Below are positions 54,344 to 64,000 of a DNA stretch of 64,000 nucleotides, one piece after another. The notes under the pieces are model-generated. The model saw only the letters and a list, made by a program, of their open reading frames with translations. It had not been told where the DNA came from and made no database searches. The position numbers and the translations under genes were made by a program. The stretch spans positions 117,497 to 181,496 of the forward strand of contig NZ_MVHH01000003.1 in the NCBI RefSeq assembly GCF_002086515.1, given 5' to 3'. Within the stretch, counting starts at the first letter, position 1; every line of letters starts with the position of its first letter. The DNA comes from Mycolicibacter arupensis (GTDB taxonomy: Bacteria > Actinomycetota > Actinomycetes > Mycobacteriales > Mycobacteriaceae).

Positions 54344-55234
54344 TCAGACGGCTTGCTTGGTGTAAGTGACCAGGCTGACGTCCAACGCCTCGTCAGTGAA
54401 GTAGTACTCGCAGCCACGCAGGTACTTCATGTAGCGCTCGTAGACCTCTTCGGACTGGATCGCGACCGCCTCGTCGTGGTGGGCCTCCAGCGCGTCGCCC
54501 CAGATCTTGAGGGTCTTGATGTAGTGCGACCGCAGCGACAGTGCTTCGGGCACCGTGAAACCGGCCTTCTCGCCGTGCTCCACCATCATGTTGGTGGTCG
54601 GCAGCCGGCCACCGGGGAAGATCTCGGTGAGGATGAACTTGATGAACCGAGCAGTCTCGAAGGTCAGCTTTTTGCCGCGCGCATTGAGGTCATAGGGGTG
54701 AAAGCTCACGCTGCTCTGGATGGTCATCCGGCCGTCGGCGGGCATGATGTCGTAGGAGTTCTTGAAGAAGTTGTCGTAGTTCTCGAACCCGAAGTGCTCG
54801 AATGCCTCGATCGAGACGATTCGGTCCACCGGGTCGTGGAACTGCTCCCAGCCCTGCAGCAGGACCTTGCGCGACCGGTCGGTGTCGATGTCGTCCAGCA
54901 GGCTCTGCGAGTAGGCGTGCTGGTTCTTCGACAGGGTCAAGCCGATCACGTTCACGTCGTACTTCTCGACGGCGCGCTTCATGGTCGCGCCCCAGCCGCA
55001 GCCGATGTCGAGCAGCGTCATCCCGGGCCGCAGGTCCAACTTGTCCAGATTCAGGTCCAGCTTGGCGATCTGGGCCTCTTCCAGGGTGGCGTCCGGCGGC
55101 TCGAAGTACGCGCAGCTGTACATCCGGGTCGGGTCCTGGAACAACGCGAAGAAGTCATCGGACAGGTCGTAATGGGCCTGGATGTTCTCAAACTTCGGAC
55201 GCATATCCGCGGTCGGTATCGCTTTGTCCACCAT
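54344..55234 (-). CDS. mmaA4: Mycolic acid methyltransferase, MmaA4-like
   Basis: 296 residues from ATG 55234; a start 25 codons upstream is possible. SAM motif [29 protein letters not shown], and [20 protein letters not shown] match MmaA4 (hydroxymycolate synthase) as I recall it, including [20 protein letters not shown]-dependent methylation of meromycolate. The subtype is inferred from memory of MmaA4. Confidence 0.85.
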   Translation of the reverse strand: MVDKAIPTADMRPKFENIQAHYDLSDDFFALFQDPTRMYSCAYFEPPDATLEEAQIAKLDLNLDKLDLRPGMTLLDIGCGWGATMKRAVEKYDVNVIGLTLSKNQHAYSQSLLDDIDTDRSRKVLLQGWEQFHDPVDRIVSIEAFEHFGFENYDNFFKNSYDIMPADGRMTIQSSVSFHPYDLNARGKKLTFETARFIKFILTEIFPGGRLPTTNMMVEHGEKAGFTVPEALSLRSHYIKTLKIWGDALEAHHDEAVAIQSEEVYERYMKYLRGCEYYFTDEALDVSLVTYTKQAV

Positions 55235-55390
55235 CTGTGACTGCTTGCCTTCCTGATGAAACCCGCTGTGACCTGACCCAGTGGGAATGAGGTGATCTGC
55301 GCTGGTCAACTGTTGAAGCTTAGCCCGTCGCGGATGAATCGGTTGACGTGAAATGTAGTCAAGCCGGAACCCGTGTCGTGGCGATCCGAG

Positions 55391-56254
55391 CTATTTCTGC
55401 AGCGTGTACTGGTGGACACTGGTGTTCCCATTGCGGAACAGTTCCACACAGCCGTTGAGGTACTTGTCGAAGCGGTCGTAGGCCTCCTGGCCCTGCACCT
55501 CGATCGCCCGCTCCTTGTTGGCCTCCAACATCGCCGCCCAGTCCTGCAGCGTGCGTGAGTAGTGGAATCCGATCTCGTCGTCCCGAGTCACGGTGAAGCC
55601 GGCGTCGGCAGCGTATTTGCGGGGCAACCACGCCGACGGAAGCTGACCGCCGGGGAAGATCTCTCGCATGATGAAGAGCGTGAACTTGGCCAGCGACATC
55701 GTCATCGGAATGCCCTTGGCCTGCGCCTCGTCCTGGCCGCTGATCGCGGTGATCGTGTGCAGGAGCATCCGGCCGTCCTCGGGCAGCGCGTTGTAGGCGA
55801 TCTCGAAGAAGTCCGGCCAGCGGTCGCGGCCGAAGTGCTCGAAGGCGCCGATCGACACGATCCGGTCCACCTTGTCGGTGAACTCCTCCCAGCCCTGCAG
55901 CCGAACCTCGACGTTGCGCTTGGTGTCCACCTTGGCGAGCTTGTCGATGGCGTATTGACGCTGCTCACCGCTGAGGGTGAGCCCGATGACGTTGACGTCG
56001 TACTTCTCGAGCGCGTGCTGCATGCAGGCCCCCCAACCGCAGCCGATGTCGAGCAGCGTCATGCCGGGCTCCAGGCCCAGCTTGCCCAGTGCCAAGTCGA
56101 ACTTGGCGATCTGCGCTTCGTCGCAGGTGGTGTCCTTGCTCGGGTAGAACCCGCAGGTGTAGCCCATCGTCGGACCAAGGAACAGCTCGTAGAACTCGTT
56201 GGAGATGTCGTAGATCGACTGCAGTTCCTCGTACTTCGGTTCCAGCTTGGGCAT
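55391..56254 (-). CDS. Cyclopropane/mycolic acid synthase family methyltransferase
   Basis: 287 residues. [48 protein letters not shown], and a YLNGCVELFRNGNTSVHQYT end place it in the CmaA/MmaA/PcaA family. The region LPRKYAADAGFTVTRDDEIG is divergent from the classic members, so which mycolate position it modifies is open. 156 bases downstream of it lies the MmaA4-like gene, same strand. Confidence 0.88.
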   Translation of the reverse strand: MPKLEPKYEELQSIYDISNEFYELFLGPTMGYTCGFYPSKDTTCDEAQIAKFDLALGKLGLEPGMTLLDIGCGWGACMQHALEKYDVNVIGLTLSGEQRQYAIDKLAKVDTKRNVEVRLQGWEEFTDKVDRIVSIGAFEHFGRDRWPDFFEIAYNALPEDGRMLLHTITAISGQDEAQAKGIPMTMSLAKFTLFIMREIFPGGQLPSAWLPRKYAADAGFTVTRDDEIGFHYSRTLQDWAAMLEANKERAIEVQGQEAYDRFDKYLNGCVELFRNGNTSVHQYTLQK

Positions 56255-56372
56255 GGTTCAGTTCACTCGCGATCTTCTCGGAAGGGGGGAGAGAGTGTGC
56301 ACAGAATACCGTTGTCGGTCTGTTATGAGCACTTCGGTGTGGCCTGGGCCACCTGGCGGCATGCGTGAGACT

Positions 56373-57287
56373 TTACCTGGCGGCGGCAAACGTCGTCGTG
56401 AGCTCGCTGATCACCGAGTCCCACAGCTCTTCGGGCAGGTCGTGGCCCATGCCGTCGAACAGCACCAGCCGGGCGCGATCGATGGCGTCCGCCACCGCGC
56501 GGCCCCCCGCGGGGCGCATCAGTTTGTCCGCCAGTCCGTGGATGACCACGGTCGGCGCGGTGATCAGCCGGTCATAGGCCGCCAGACTGCCGCTGGCCAG
56601 GATTGCCCCGAACTGCCGGGCGATGCCCCACGGGTAGTAGCTGCGTTCGTAGGCCTCGATGATGTTGGCCCGCAGCTTGTCCTCCGGGGCCGGATAGCGG
56701 GGGCTGCCGATGATCCGGCTGGCCCGCACCGCGTTCTCGATGATCACGTCACGGGGCGAGTCCGGGGAGGGGCCGGTGAGCAGCGCCATCAGCGCCCGCG
56801 GCGCCGGCGGCGGAAGAAAACGCCGATTGTTGCTGGAGAAGATGATGGCCAGAGACCGGGTGCGCGGCGCAAAGCGGGCGGCGAACACCTGCGCGATCAT
56901 GCCGCCCATCGAGGCGCCGACCACGTGGGCCTGATCGATTTCCAGGTGATCCAGCAGCGCGGCGGCGTCGTCGGCCATGTCCTCAAGGGTGTAGACCGCC
57001 GGGCTGGGCTTGCCCAGCCAGAACCGAGCCATGCGCGGGAGCAGTCCGGCGCGGGAATGCTCGCGGCCCAGCTTGCTCGACAGCCCGACATCGCGATTGT
57101 CGTAGCGGATCACCCGCAGCCCCTGCGCCACCAGCTTCTCGCAGAATCCGGTGCGCCACAGCAGCAACTGGGCGCCCAGGCCCATCACCAGCAGCACCGC
57201 CGGATCCCCGGGGTCGCCCAGATCCTCATAGAAGATCTCCAAATCGCCCGAGCGGGCAGTACCGATGCGCTTCTCCACCGCGGTCAC
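56373..57287 (-). CDS. lipG: Alpha/beta-hydrolase (LipG-like)
   Basis: 304 residues from GTG 57287 (GTGA overlap with the kinase gene). VVGASMGGMIAQ gives the GxSxG nucleophile elbow; the oxyanion region is LLVMGLGAQLL. Position downstream of the ABC1 kinase and next to mycolate methyltransferases matches lipG in M. tuberculosis. Esterase/lipase, substrate unknown. Confidence 0.85.
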   Translation of the reverse strand: MTAVEKRIGTARSGDLEIFYEDLGDPGDPAVLLVMGLGAQLLLWRTGFCEKLVAQGLRVIRYDNRDVGLSSKLGREHSRAGLLPRMARFWLGKPSPAVYTLEDMADDAAALLDHLEIDQAHVVGASMGGMIAQVFAARFAPRTRSLAIIFSSNNRRFLPPPAPRALMALLTGPSPDSPRDVIIENAVRASRIIGSPRYPAPEDKLRANIIEAYERSYYPWGIARQFGAILASGSLAAYDRLITAPTVVIHGLADKLMRPAGGRAVADAIDRARLVLFDGMGHDLPEELWDSVISELTTTFAAAR

Positions 57288-58639
57288 GCTCCCGAGTCGT
57301 TCTCGTCGTCTTTGTGCTCACGGCTGACGTCCACCATGAAGTTGGCGAAGTAGCCGGTCAGCTGGGGGTCGGACATCATCTGCCAGCGGGGCGCCAACAG
57401 TTTCATATAGCGCTCCACGTAGAGGAATTGCTTACCGATCAGCACCAGCTCACGTGGCAGCTTGACGTCGTAGGCATCGGCCAGGGCGCCGAGTTGCTTG
57501 CCGATGTCGGCATAGGACATGTCGCCCAGCGATTTCATGGTCAGCGGGGTGGCGAACGCCTCGAGATCCTTGGCTGCCTGGCCCTCGGGCTTGACGGTGC
57601 CCACCGCACCCATCAGCACCACGATCTTGCCTGCCGCGGCGTGATCCTTCTTGACCAGCAACGCGTAGACCAGTTCACGCAGCAGCCAGCGGGTGCGCGG
57701 GTCGATCCGGCCCATGATCCCGAAGTCCAGGAACACCACCCGGCCCTGGTCGTCCACCAACAGATTTCCCGCGTGCAGGTCGCCGTGGAACAGGCCGTGC
57801 CGTAGCCCGCCCTCGAAGGTGGAGAACAACAAGGCCTTGACCAGCTCCACGCCGTCGAAGCCGGCCTTGCGGATGGCGGGGGCATCGTCGATGCGCAGAC
57901 CCGACACCCGCTCCATGGTCAGTACCCGCTCGCTGGTGAAATCCCAGTACACGTCGGGGACCTTGATATTGCGGCCCAATGGGGAGGCATGCAGATGCGA
58001 GACCCAGGTCTGCATCGACTGGCCCTCGATGCGGAAGTCCAGCTCCTCAGCGAGGTTGTCGGCGAAATCGGCGACCACGTCACCGGCCGACAGGCGGCGG
58101 CCCAGCTTGGCCAGCTCGACCAACTGCGCGAAGCGCTTGAGGATCTGCAGGTCGGCGGCGACCCGGCGGCGGATTCCCGGCCGCTGAATCTTGACCACAA
58201 CCTGCTCGCCGCTGTGCAGGGTGGCGAAGTGCACTTGGGCGATGGACGCCGAGGCGACCGGGGTCTCGTCGAAGGTCGCGAACAGCTCCTGCGGTGCGGC
58301 GCCCAGTTCTTCGACGAACAGGGTGTGCACCGCCTCGGGGTCTGCCGGCGGAACGGAGTCGAGCAGGCCGCGGAACTCCCGTGACAGCGGTTCGCCGAAC
58401 GCGCCGGGGCTTGAGGCGATGATCTGACCGAACTTGACGTACGTGGGGCCCAAGGCGGCGAAGGTCTGCGGCAGCTCGCGGATCACCTTCTGCTGGATCG
58501 GTCCGGGCTTGAGCAGCCGGGTGAAGACCCGGGTGACGGCGCGGGTGAGCTGCCAGCCCGTCGCGCCGATGCGGGCCGCCTCGACCGGCAGCGGGACCCG
58601 GTCCAGCTGGGCCACCTGGCGGGGTGGGGTCGAACTCAT
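57284..58639 (-). CDS. ABC1/UbiB-family atypical kinase
   Basis: 451 residues from ATG 58639; the frame stays open far upstream only because it is antisense to the mannosidase gene. KFGQIIASSPG, the Ala-rich loop VASASIAQVH, VVKIQRPGI, HGDLHAGNLLVD and FLDFGIMG are ABC1/ADCK motifs. Family roles lie in lipid/quinone metabolism. Corresponds in position to Rv0647c. Overlaps the lipG-like gene. Confidence 0.9.
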   Translation of the reverse strand: MSSTPPRQVAQLDRVPLPVEAARIGATGWQLTRAVTRVFTRLLKPGPIQQKVIRELPQTFAALGPTYVKFGQIIASSPGAFGEPLSREFRGLLDSVPPADPEAVHTLFVEELGAAPQELFATFDETPVASASIAQVHFATLHSGEQVVVKIQRPGIRRRVAADLQILKRFAQLVELAKLGRRLSAGDVVADFADNLAEELDFRIEGQSMQTWVSHLHASPLGRNIKVPDVYWDFTSERVLTMERVSGLRIDDAPAIRKAGFDGVELVKALLFSTFEGGLRHGLFHGDLHAGNLLVDDQGRVVFLDFGIMGRIDPRTRWLLRELVYALLVKKDHAAAGKIVVLMGAVGTVKPEGQAAKDLEAFATPLTMKSLGDMSYADIGKQLGALADAYDVKLPRELVLIGKQFLYVERYMKLLAPRWQMMSDPQLTGYFANFMVDVSREHKDDENDSGA

Positions 58640-58807
58640 GGCTGCAGTCTGCCAAATCCAAGTCGAGGCCATCGGGGCGGACGGTCCAGCAGCAGACCAC
58701 CGGCTCCCACAGGTACTGCCAGTTCGGTCCGACAATTCGCCGCGCCTTGATCCCGGCCGGTCGCCGAAAGGCTCCGCACGGCGGCTGCGCATCCGTAGGT
58801 TTGTGCC

Positions 58808-61800
58808 ATGCGGATCCTCGAGGTCGAGTCGACCGAGAAATTCGTCGGGCCGGCGAGCGCGCCGCTGCAGCTGGTCCGGGTTGGCTACTGCGACGCCCAG
58901 GAGCCCACACCGGTGCGGATCGAGGGTGCCGGTCTGGCCGGTGACGCGGTGGCCGAACCCGGCGCGGGCGTCATCGAGGTGCCAGTGCAGGTGGCGAACC
59001 CGGTACCCGGCCAGCGGCACGATGCCCGCGTGAACGGCAGCGCCTTCACCTTCACCGTGGCCGAACCCGGCTGGACCCTGTTCATGGTCGGCCACTTCCA
59101 CTACGACCCGGTGTGGTGGAACACCCAGGCCAACTACACCAGCGTGTGGACCGAGAGCCCGCTCGGTGCGTGCCGCCAGACCAACGGCTTCACCCTGGTG
59201 CGCGGGCACCTGGACTGGGCCCGCGACAATCCCGAGTACAAGTTCGTACTGGCCGAAGTCGACTACCTCAAGCCGTATTGGGACACCCACCCGCAGGACC
59301 GTGCCGAGCTGCGCCGCCTGATCGCGCAGGGGCGGGTGGAGGTGCTGGGCGGCAGCTACAACGAGCCGTCGACCAACCTCACCGACGCCGAGACCACGAT
59401 CCGCAACCTGGTGGCCGGGATGGGCTTCCAGCGCGACATCATGGGGGCACATCCGGCGACCGCCTGGCAGCTCGACGTGTTCGGTCACGACCCGCAGTTC
59501 CCTGGGCTGGTCGCCGATGCCGGCCTGTCCTCGAGTGCCTGGGCGCGCGGTCCGTTTCATCAGTGGGGCCCGATGGCTGACCACGGTGATCCGCGCCGGA
59601 TGCAGTTCCCCTCCGAATTCGAGTGGATTGCGCCCTCGGGGCGCGGCCTGTTGACCCACTACATGCCCGCGCACTACGCGGCCGGCTGGTGGATGGACGC
59701 CTGTGCCACCCTGGCCGAGGCCGAGGACGAGGTGTATCGGCTCTTCACCGAGATGAAGAAGGTAGCCGCCACCCGCAACGTGCTGCTGCCGGTGGGCACC
59801 GACTTCACCCCTCCCAACCGCTGGATCACCGCTATCCACCGGGACTGGAACACCCGCTACACCTGGCCGAAGTTCGTGTGCGCCCTGCCCAGCGAGTTCT
59901 TCGCGGCCGTGCGCACCGAACTCGCGCAGCACGGTGTGGATCCGTCCCCGCAGACCCGTGACATGAATCCGATCTATACCGGCTGCCACGTCTCCTACAT
60001 CGACACCAAGCAGGCCAACCGGGCCGCTGAAGCAGCGCTGCTCGGCGCGGAACGCTTCGCGGTGTTCGCCGCGGGGCTGACCGGAGTGGACTACCCGGAG
60101 GCGGCGCTGGCCAAGGCCTGGGCGCAACTGTCCTACGGTGCCCACCACGATGCGATCACCGGGTCCGAGGCGGACCAGGTCTATCTGGACCTGCTGACTT
60201 CCTGGCGCGACGCCTGGCAGCTGGCCGCCGCGACCCGCGACAATGCATTGGCGGCGTTGTCGGGTCTGGTCCGATGCGGCACCGGAGGCGAGCACGCGGT
60301 GGTCTGGAACCCGGTGGCCCGCGATCGCACTGACATCGTCACCGCCTGCCTGCACAAGCCGTTGCCGGCCGGTGTGCGCGTGATCGCACCCGACGGCACC
60401 GAGCTTCCCGCCCACGTCGGACACGGCGGCAGCACGGTCAGCTGGCTCGCCCGCGATGTGCCCTCGCTGGGCTGGCGGGCCTACCGCCTGACTCCCGCAG
60501 CCGAGGCCTCCGGGTGGCAGGCGGTGCCCGGCAGCCGGATCAGCAACGAGCAGCACCAGCTGACCGCGGACCCGCAGCGTGGCGGCGGCATCAGCTCGTG
60601 GCGACACGGGGGCCGCGAGATGCTGATCGAGGGCGGGCTGGGCAACCAGCTTGCCGTCTACGACGAATACCTCCGGCACCCACAGTCCGGGGAAGGGCCG
60701 TGGCATCTGGTGCCCAGCGGCAACCTGTTCACCTCGGCGGTCGCCCGCGACGTGACGGTTCAGGCCTATCGGGGCCCGCTGGGAGAGCGGTTGGTGGTGT
60801 CCGGGCGGATCCGCGACGTGCTGACCTACACCCAGACCGTGACGCTGTGGCACGGCGTGGATCGGGTGGACTGCGCCACCACCATCGACGAGTTCACCGG
60901 CGCCGACCACCTGCTGCGGGTGCGCTGGCCCTGCCCGATCCCCGGCGCCATGCCGGTCGCCGAGGTCGCCGACGCCGTCATCGGGCGCGGGTTCGGACTG
61001 CTGCATGAGCCCAGCGGGCGTTCGGTGGACACCGCACAACACCCGTGGACCCTCGACACTCCCGCCCACCGCTGGTTCGGGCTGTCGGCAACCGCGCGCA
61101 TCAGCGTCGGCGACGGCAGCCGGGCGGTCTCGGTGGCTGAGGTGATTACCGCTGGCGCCCCGACACGGGAGCTGATGGTCGCGCTGGTAGGGGCCGGGGT
61201 GACCGCCACCTGCACGGACGCCGAAGGGCCCCGCTACGGCAACCTCGCCGTCGACTCCAACCTGCCCGACACCCGGATTGCGCTCGGTGGGCCCGATCGC
61301 AATGCCTTCACCCGCGCCGTGTTGGACGCCGCCGACCCGGCCTACACCGCCGAGCTGCACCATCAACTCGAGCGCCGCGGCAGCGCCCGGGTGTGGGTGC
61401 CGGCGGAAAGGCCCCTGGCCGAGGTCTGGCTCCCCGGCGCCGACCTGACCGGGCCGCGGGCGTTGCCGGTGCTGGTGATCGCGGGCCGCGAGGAGGACGC
61501 CCTGCACGCCGAGATCGCCCGAGTGGCCCAGGACCTGGTCGACGCCCAGATCGTGGTGCACCAAGATGTGGATGCGGCCATGGAGCCCTTCGAGTCGCGC
61601 ACCGTGGCACTGCTCAACCGTGGGGTGCCCAGCTTCGCCGTGGACTCCGCCGGCACGTTGCACACCGCACTGCTGAGATCCTGCACCAGCTGGCCGTCGG
61701 CGTCGTGGACCGATGACCCGCGCCGCACCGCCCCCGACGGCAGCGCTTTTCAGCTCCAGCACTGGACGCACACCTTCGACTACGCGCTGGTGGCCGGCGA

Positions 61801-62977
61801 CGGCGACTGGCGCCAGTCGGCCATCCCCGCGCGCAGTGCCGAGTTCGCCGAACCCCTGCGGGCCGTCGCGGCGTCCGGGGAATCGGGTCCGTTGCCGGCG
61901 AGCGGTTCGTTGTTGCGCTTCGACCCGAGCGACGGCGTCGCCCTGGGGGCGCTCAAGGCGATGGGCAACCCGACGGCGTGCGGCAGTGCGCAGCCCGTCG
62001 ACCCGAACACCGTCACGCTGCGGTTGGTCGAGACCCGCGGCGCCGACACCGCCGTCACGCTGCACAGCGACCTGGGCCCGGTGTCCGTGTTGGGCAGGGC
62101 AGACCTGCTGGAGAAGTCCCAGGAACATCCGGAGCCGAGCCGGCTGCACGGCTATGAGATCGCCACCGTCACGGCGCGCCTCGCCCTTGAAAGTCTTGGA
62201 ACCAGTGCGCCGCTGGCCCCCGAGGTGGAGGCGGCCCAGCCGCTCTACGCCCGCTACTGGCTACACAACCGCGGTCCGGCGCCGCTGGGCGGGCTGCCGC
62301 TCACACCCGCGTTGCACCCGCACCGGGTCGCCGCGCAGCCGGGCGCGCGGCTGACCCTGGACCTGACCGTGGCCAGCGACTGCGTCGACGCGGAGCTGTC
62401 CGGCGCCCTGACCATCCAGTGCCCGGCGGGCTGGGCGAGCACGCCGGACCGAAGTTCGGTGCGACTGGCCGCCGGCGGCCACCAGAGCATCCCGCTGGAG
62501 GTGACCGTCCCGGTCGGCACCAGTGCGGGGCTGTATCCCGTGCGCGCCCGGCTGGACCCGACCGGCGACATTCCGGCGGCCTGGCGACAGTCGGTCGAAG
62601 ACGTGGCGGTGGTGCGCGTCGGCGATCCGGGTGCCGACCGGCTGCTCTACGTCGATGATCCAGCCGGGGTGGAGGTCATCGCCGGGCAATCCGCGCGGCT
62701 CACCGTCGCCGTCGGCACCGACGCGCATGCAGAATTCGCGGTCGAAGCACACCTGATCAGCCCGTGGGGCACCTGGGAATGGGCCGGCCCGCCCGCGCTG
62801 GGTGCGGCGGTGCCGGCCGGTGGGCAGGTGGAGATCGGTTTCGACATCGCACCACCGGTGTGGGCGCAGCCCGGCACCTGGTGGGCGCTGGTCCGGGTGG
62901 CCGGCGCGGGCACGCTGGCGTACTCGGCGGCGGTGCGCCTGGCGGTCCTGGCGGCGACGACGGAAGGCCGGGACTGA
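58808..62977 (+). CDS. Glycoside hydrolase family 38 alpha-mannosidase
   Basis: 1389 residues from ATG. MVGHFHYDPVWWNTQ near 93-107 (metal site), WQLDVFGHDPQFPGL with the nucleophile Asp near 222, YGAHHDAITGSEADQVY, and long C-terminal beta domains. Acts on alpha-mannosides, possibly in lipomannan or PIM turnover (inference). Longer than the Rv0648 product I remember. Overlaps the ROK gene (TGATG). Confidence 0.92.
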   Translation: MRILEVESTEKFVGPASAPLQLVRVGYCDAQEPTPVRIEGAGLAGDAVAEPGAGVIEVPVQVANPVPGQRHDARVNGSAFTFTVAEPGWTLFMVGHFHYDPVWWNTQANYTSVWTESPLGACRQTNGFTLVRGHLDWARDNPEYKFVLAEVDYLKPYWDTHPQDRAELRRLIAQGRVEVLGGSYNEPSTNLTDAETTIRNLVAGMGFQRDIMGAHPATAWQLDVFGHDPQFPGLVADAGLSSSAWARGPFHQWGPMADHGDPRRMQFPSEFEWIAPSGRGLLTHYMPAHYAAGWWMDACATLAEAEDEVYRLFTEMKKVAATRNVLLPVGTDFTPPNRWITAIHRDWNTRYTWPKFVCALPSEFFAAVRTELAQHGVDPSPQTRDMNPIYTGCHVSYIDTKQANRAAEAALLGAERFAVFAAGLTGVDYPEAALAKAWAQLSYGAHHDAITGSEADQVYLDLLTSWRDAWQLAAATRDNALAALSGLVRCGTGGEHAVVWNPVARDRTDIVTACLHKPLPAGVRVIAPDGTELPAHVGHGGSTVSWLARDVPSLGWRAYRLTPAAEASGWQAVPGSRISNEQHQLTADPQRGGGISSWRHGGREMLIEGGLGNQLAVYDEYLRHPQSGEGPWHLVPSGNLFTSAVARDVTVQAYRGPLGERLVVSGRIRDVLTYTQTVTLWHGVDRVDCATTIDEFTGADHLLRVRWPCPIPGAMPVAEVADAVIGRGFGLLHEPSGRSVDTAQHPWTLDTPAHRWFGLSATARISVGDGSRAVSVAEVITAGAPTRELMVALVGAGVTATCTDAEGPRYGNLAVDSNLPDTRIALGGPDRNAFTRAVLDAADPAYTAELHHQLERRGSARVWVPAERPLAEVWLPGADLTGPRALPVLVIAGREEDALHAEIARVAQDLVDAQIVVHQDVDAAMEPFESRTVALLNRGVPSFAVDSAGTLHTALLRSCTSWPSASWTDDPRRTAPDGSAFQLQHWTHTFDYALVAGDGDWRQSAIPARSAEFAEPLRAVAASGESGPLPASGSLLRFDPSDGVALGALKAMGNPTACGSAQPVDPNTVTLRLVETRGADTAVTLHSDLGPVSVLGRADLLEKSQEHPEPSRLHGYEIATVTARLALESLGTSAPLAPEVEAAQPLYARYWLHNRGPAPLGGLPLTPALHPHRVAAQPGARLTLDLTVASDCVDAELSGALTIQCPAGWASTPDRSSVRLAAGGHQSIPLEVTVPVGTSAGLYPVRARLDPTGDIPAAWRQSVEDVAVVRVGDPGADRLLYVDDPAGVEVIAGQSARLTVAVGTDAHAEFAVEAHLISPWGTWEWAGPPALGAAVPAGGQVEIGFDIAPPVWAQPGTWWALVRVAGAGTLAYSAAVRLAVLAATTEGRD

Positions 62978-63891
62978 TGGCCGGCATCCTTGCGCTGGAT
63001 GTGGGCGGCACCAAGATCGCCGCCGGCCTGGTCGACCCAGACGGATCGCTGATCTACACCGCGACGCTGCCGACCCGGGCCGCCGAGGGCACCGAGGTGG
63101 TGTGGGCCGTGGTCGCAGAATTGATCGGGAACGTCCTGCAGCGGGCTGGCGGGCGGGTGGATGCCGTGGGCATCGGTTCGGCCGGGCCCATCGATGTCGC
63201 CGCCGGGACCGTCAGCCCGGTCAACATCGAGGGCTGGCGTGGTTTCGCGCTGCGTGACCGAGTGGCGGCCGCAGTGCCCGGGGTGCCGGTTCGATTGGGC
63301 GGTGACGGCGTCTGCATGGCTCTGGCCGAACACCGATACGGCGCGGGACGGGGAACCCGGTCCATGCTGGGCATGGTGGTCTCTACCGGGGTGGGCGGCG
63401 GCCTGGTGCTCGACGGGACACCCGTGCTCGGACGCACCGGCAACGCCGGCCATGTGGGTCACGTGGTCGTCGACCCCGACGGGGATCGGTGCCGGTGTGG
63501 CGGACGCGGCTGTGTGGAGACCATCGCCTCCGGCCCGTCGATGGTGCGCTGGGCACTGGCCCATGGCTGGTCTCCGGAGACCCCGTTGGCAGATGCCAAG
63601 GCGCTCGGAGCGGCCGCCGAAGCGGGGGACCCGGTGGCACTGCGCGCGTTCCGGCGCGGAACCGATGCTTTGGCGGTGATGATCGCCTCGGTGGGGGCGG
63701 TGTGCGACCTGGACCTGGTGGTGATCGGCGGGGGAGTCGCCAAGTCCGGTGCACTGCTGTTCGGCCCCTTGCACGAGGCGCTCGCCGAACGCGCCCGACT
63801 CGACTTCCTGGTCGGACTCCAGGTGGTGCCCGCCGGCCTCGGCGGCGATGCCGGGCTGGTGGGCGCGGCCGCGTTGACCATGCTGCGGTGA
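62977..63891 (+). CDS. ROK-family sugar kinase/regulator
   Basis: 304 residues from ATG 62977. LALDVGGTKIAAG phosphate loop, STGVGGGLVLDG and the zinc motif CRCGGRGCVETIASG of ROK proteins. No N-terminal helix-turn-helix, so a sugar kinase is likelier than a repressor. Coupled to the mannosidase; mannose or glucose kinase is plausible. Confidence 0.9.
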   Translation: MAGILALDVGGTKIAAGLVDPDGSLIYTATLPTRAAEGTEVVWAVVAELIGNVLQRAGGRVDAVGIGSAGPIDVAAGTVSPVNIEGWRGFALRDRVAAAVPGVPVRLGGDGVCMALAEHRYGAGRGTRSMLGMVVSTGVGGGLVLDGTPVLGRTGNAGHVGHVVVDPDGDRCRCGGRGCVETIASGPSMVRWALAHGWSPETPLADAKALGAAAEAGDPVALRAFRRGTDALAVMIASVGAVCDLDLVVIGGGVAKSGALLFGPLHEALAERARLDFLVGLQVVPAGLGGDAGLVGAAALTMLR

Positions 63892-64000
63892 CTCACCTGC
63901 GTTGACTCTGCGCCCACGGCGGGAGAGTGCGAGAAGGCCGTGCCCTGGACGTTGCTCCTATGTCAAGCAGCGATTGGTAGGTCGGGGTTTTGGCGGACTT
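63892..64000. other. Right-edge intergenic sequence
   Basis: 109 bases after the ROK gene with no gene seen. In M. tuberculosis rplJ follows here, and it would lie beyond the edge. Confidence 0.4.

Noticed and set aside
58640..62149. Very long open frame on the minus strand antisense to the mannosidase gene, continuous with the ABC1 kinase frame
   Set aside because: It is low-complexity Gly/Arg/Val sequence without family motifs. It arises because high GC removes stops opposite a real gene. The kinase starts at ATG 58639.
63892..64000. Possible dispersed mycobacterial repeat (GACTCTGCGCCCACGGCGG)
   Set aside because: It feels familiar as a recurring mycobacterial motif, but only one copy is in the window, so it cannot be supported here.

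Overview
The window is high-G+C actinobacterial DNA from a mycobacterium. The right part carries a block that I recognise from the mycobacterial core: recC-recB-recD, a glyoxalase-II-like hydrolase, tRNA-Thr, tRNA-Met, rpmG, hadABC (mycolic-acid FAS-II dehydratases), tRNA-Trp, secE-nusG-rplK-rplA, mycolic-acid methyltransferases, a lipG-like hydrolase, an ABC1-type kinase, an alpha-mannosidase and a ROK-family protein. HadABC together with mycolate methyltransferases point to Mycobacterium sensu lato. The species cannot be fixed from sequence alone.

Region 1 (1-7134) is a restriction-like operon on the plus strand: the C-terminal ~1000 residues of an Eco57I-type N6-adenine methyltransferase (cut by the left edge), an McrB-type AAA+ motor, an McrC-type PD-(D/E)xK nuclease subunit and a fourth unrecognised protein, all closely spaced or overlapping. 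Region 2 (7361-11748) has a divergent pair of units: an Ala/Gly-rich, possibly membrane-inserting protein on the minus strand, and on the plus strand an SMC/RecF-like ATPase with a CxxC hook overlapped by a small HEPN-like helical protein. Region 3 (11736-15342) is a RecB-nuclease/superfamily-1 helicase fusion preceded by a tiny exported protein made of two repeats. Together these read as a defence island.

Region 4 (15481-21150) is decayed accessory DNA: a DUF3293 protein, three acidic unknowns (one apparently frameshifted), two copies of a cysteine-motif mini-ORF, a broken VWA gene, a truncated HicB-type antitoxin and a tightly overlapped trio ending in a PPP-family phosphoesterase.

Region 5 (21315-29996) is chromosomal: an ABC-F ATPase, a large SEC-C protein, a coiled-coil protein, a small membrane peptide behind a duplicated palindromic operator, a SnoaL/SDR pair, DoxX and an unusual zinc-cluster SDR. 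Region 6 (30068-49472) holds prfC, an NYN-LOTUS protein, recCBD, a Zn-dehydrogenase/phosphofructokinase pair, a RES-Xre toxin-antitoxin pair, a thiol-redox pair (TlpA/MPT53-like and CcdA-like), cyanase, a patatin, a membrane protein and an MBL-fold hydrolase. Region 7 (49660-63891) is the tRNA/rpmG/had/secE-nusG/L11-L1 block, followed by mycolate methyltransferases and the mannosidase-ROK pair.

Two inverted-repeat elements with a shared arm sequence sit in the intergenic gaps at 32666-32738 and 43581-43721. They look like a dispersed MITE/REP-like family.
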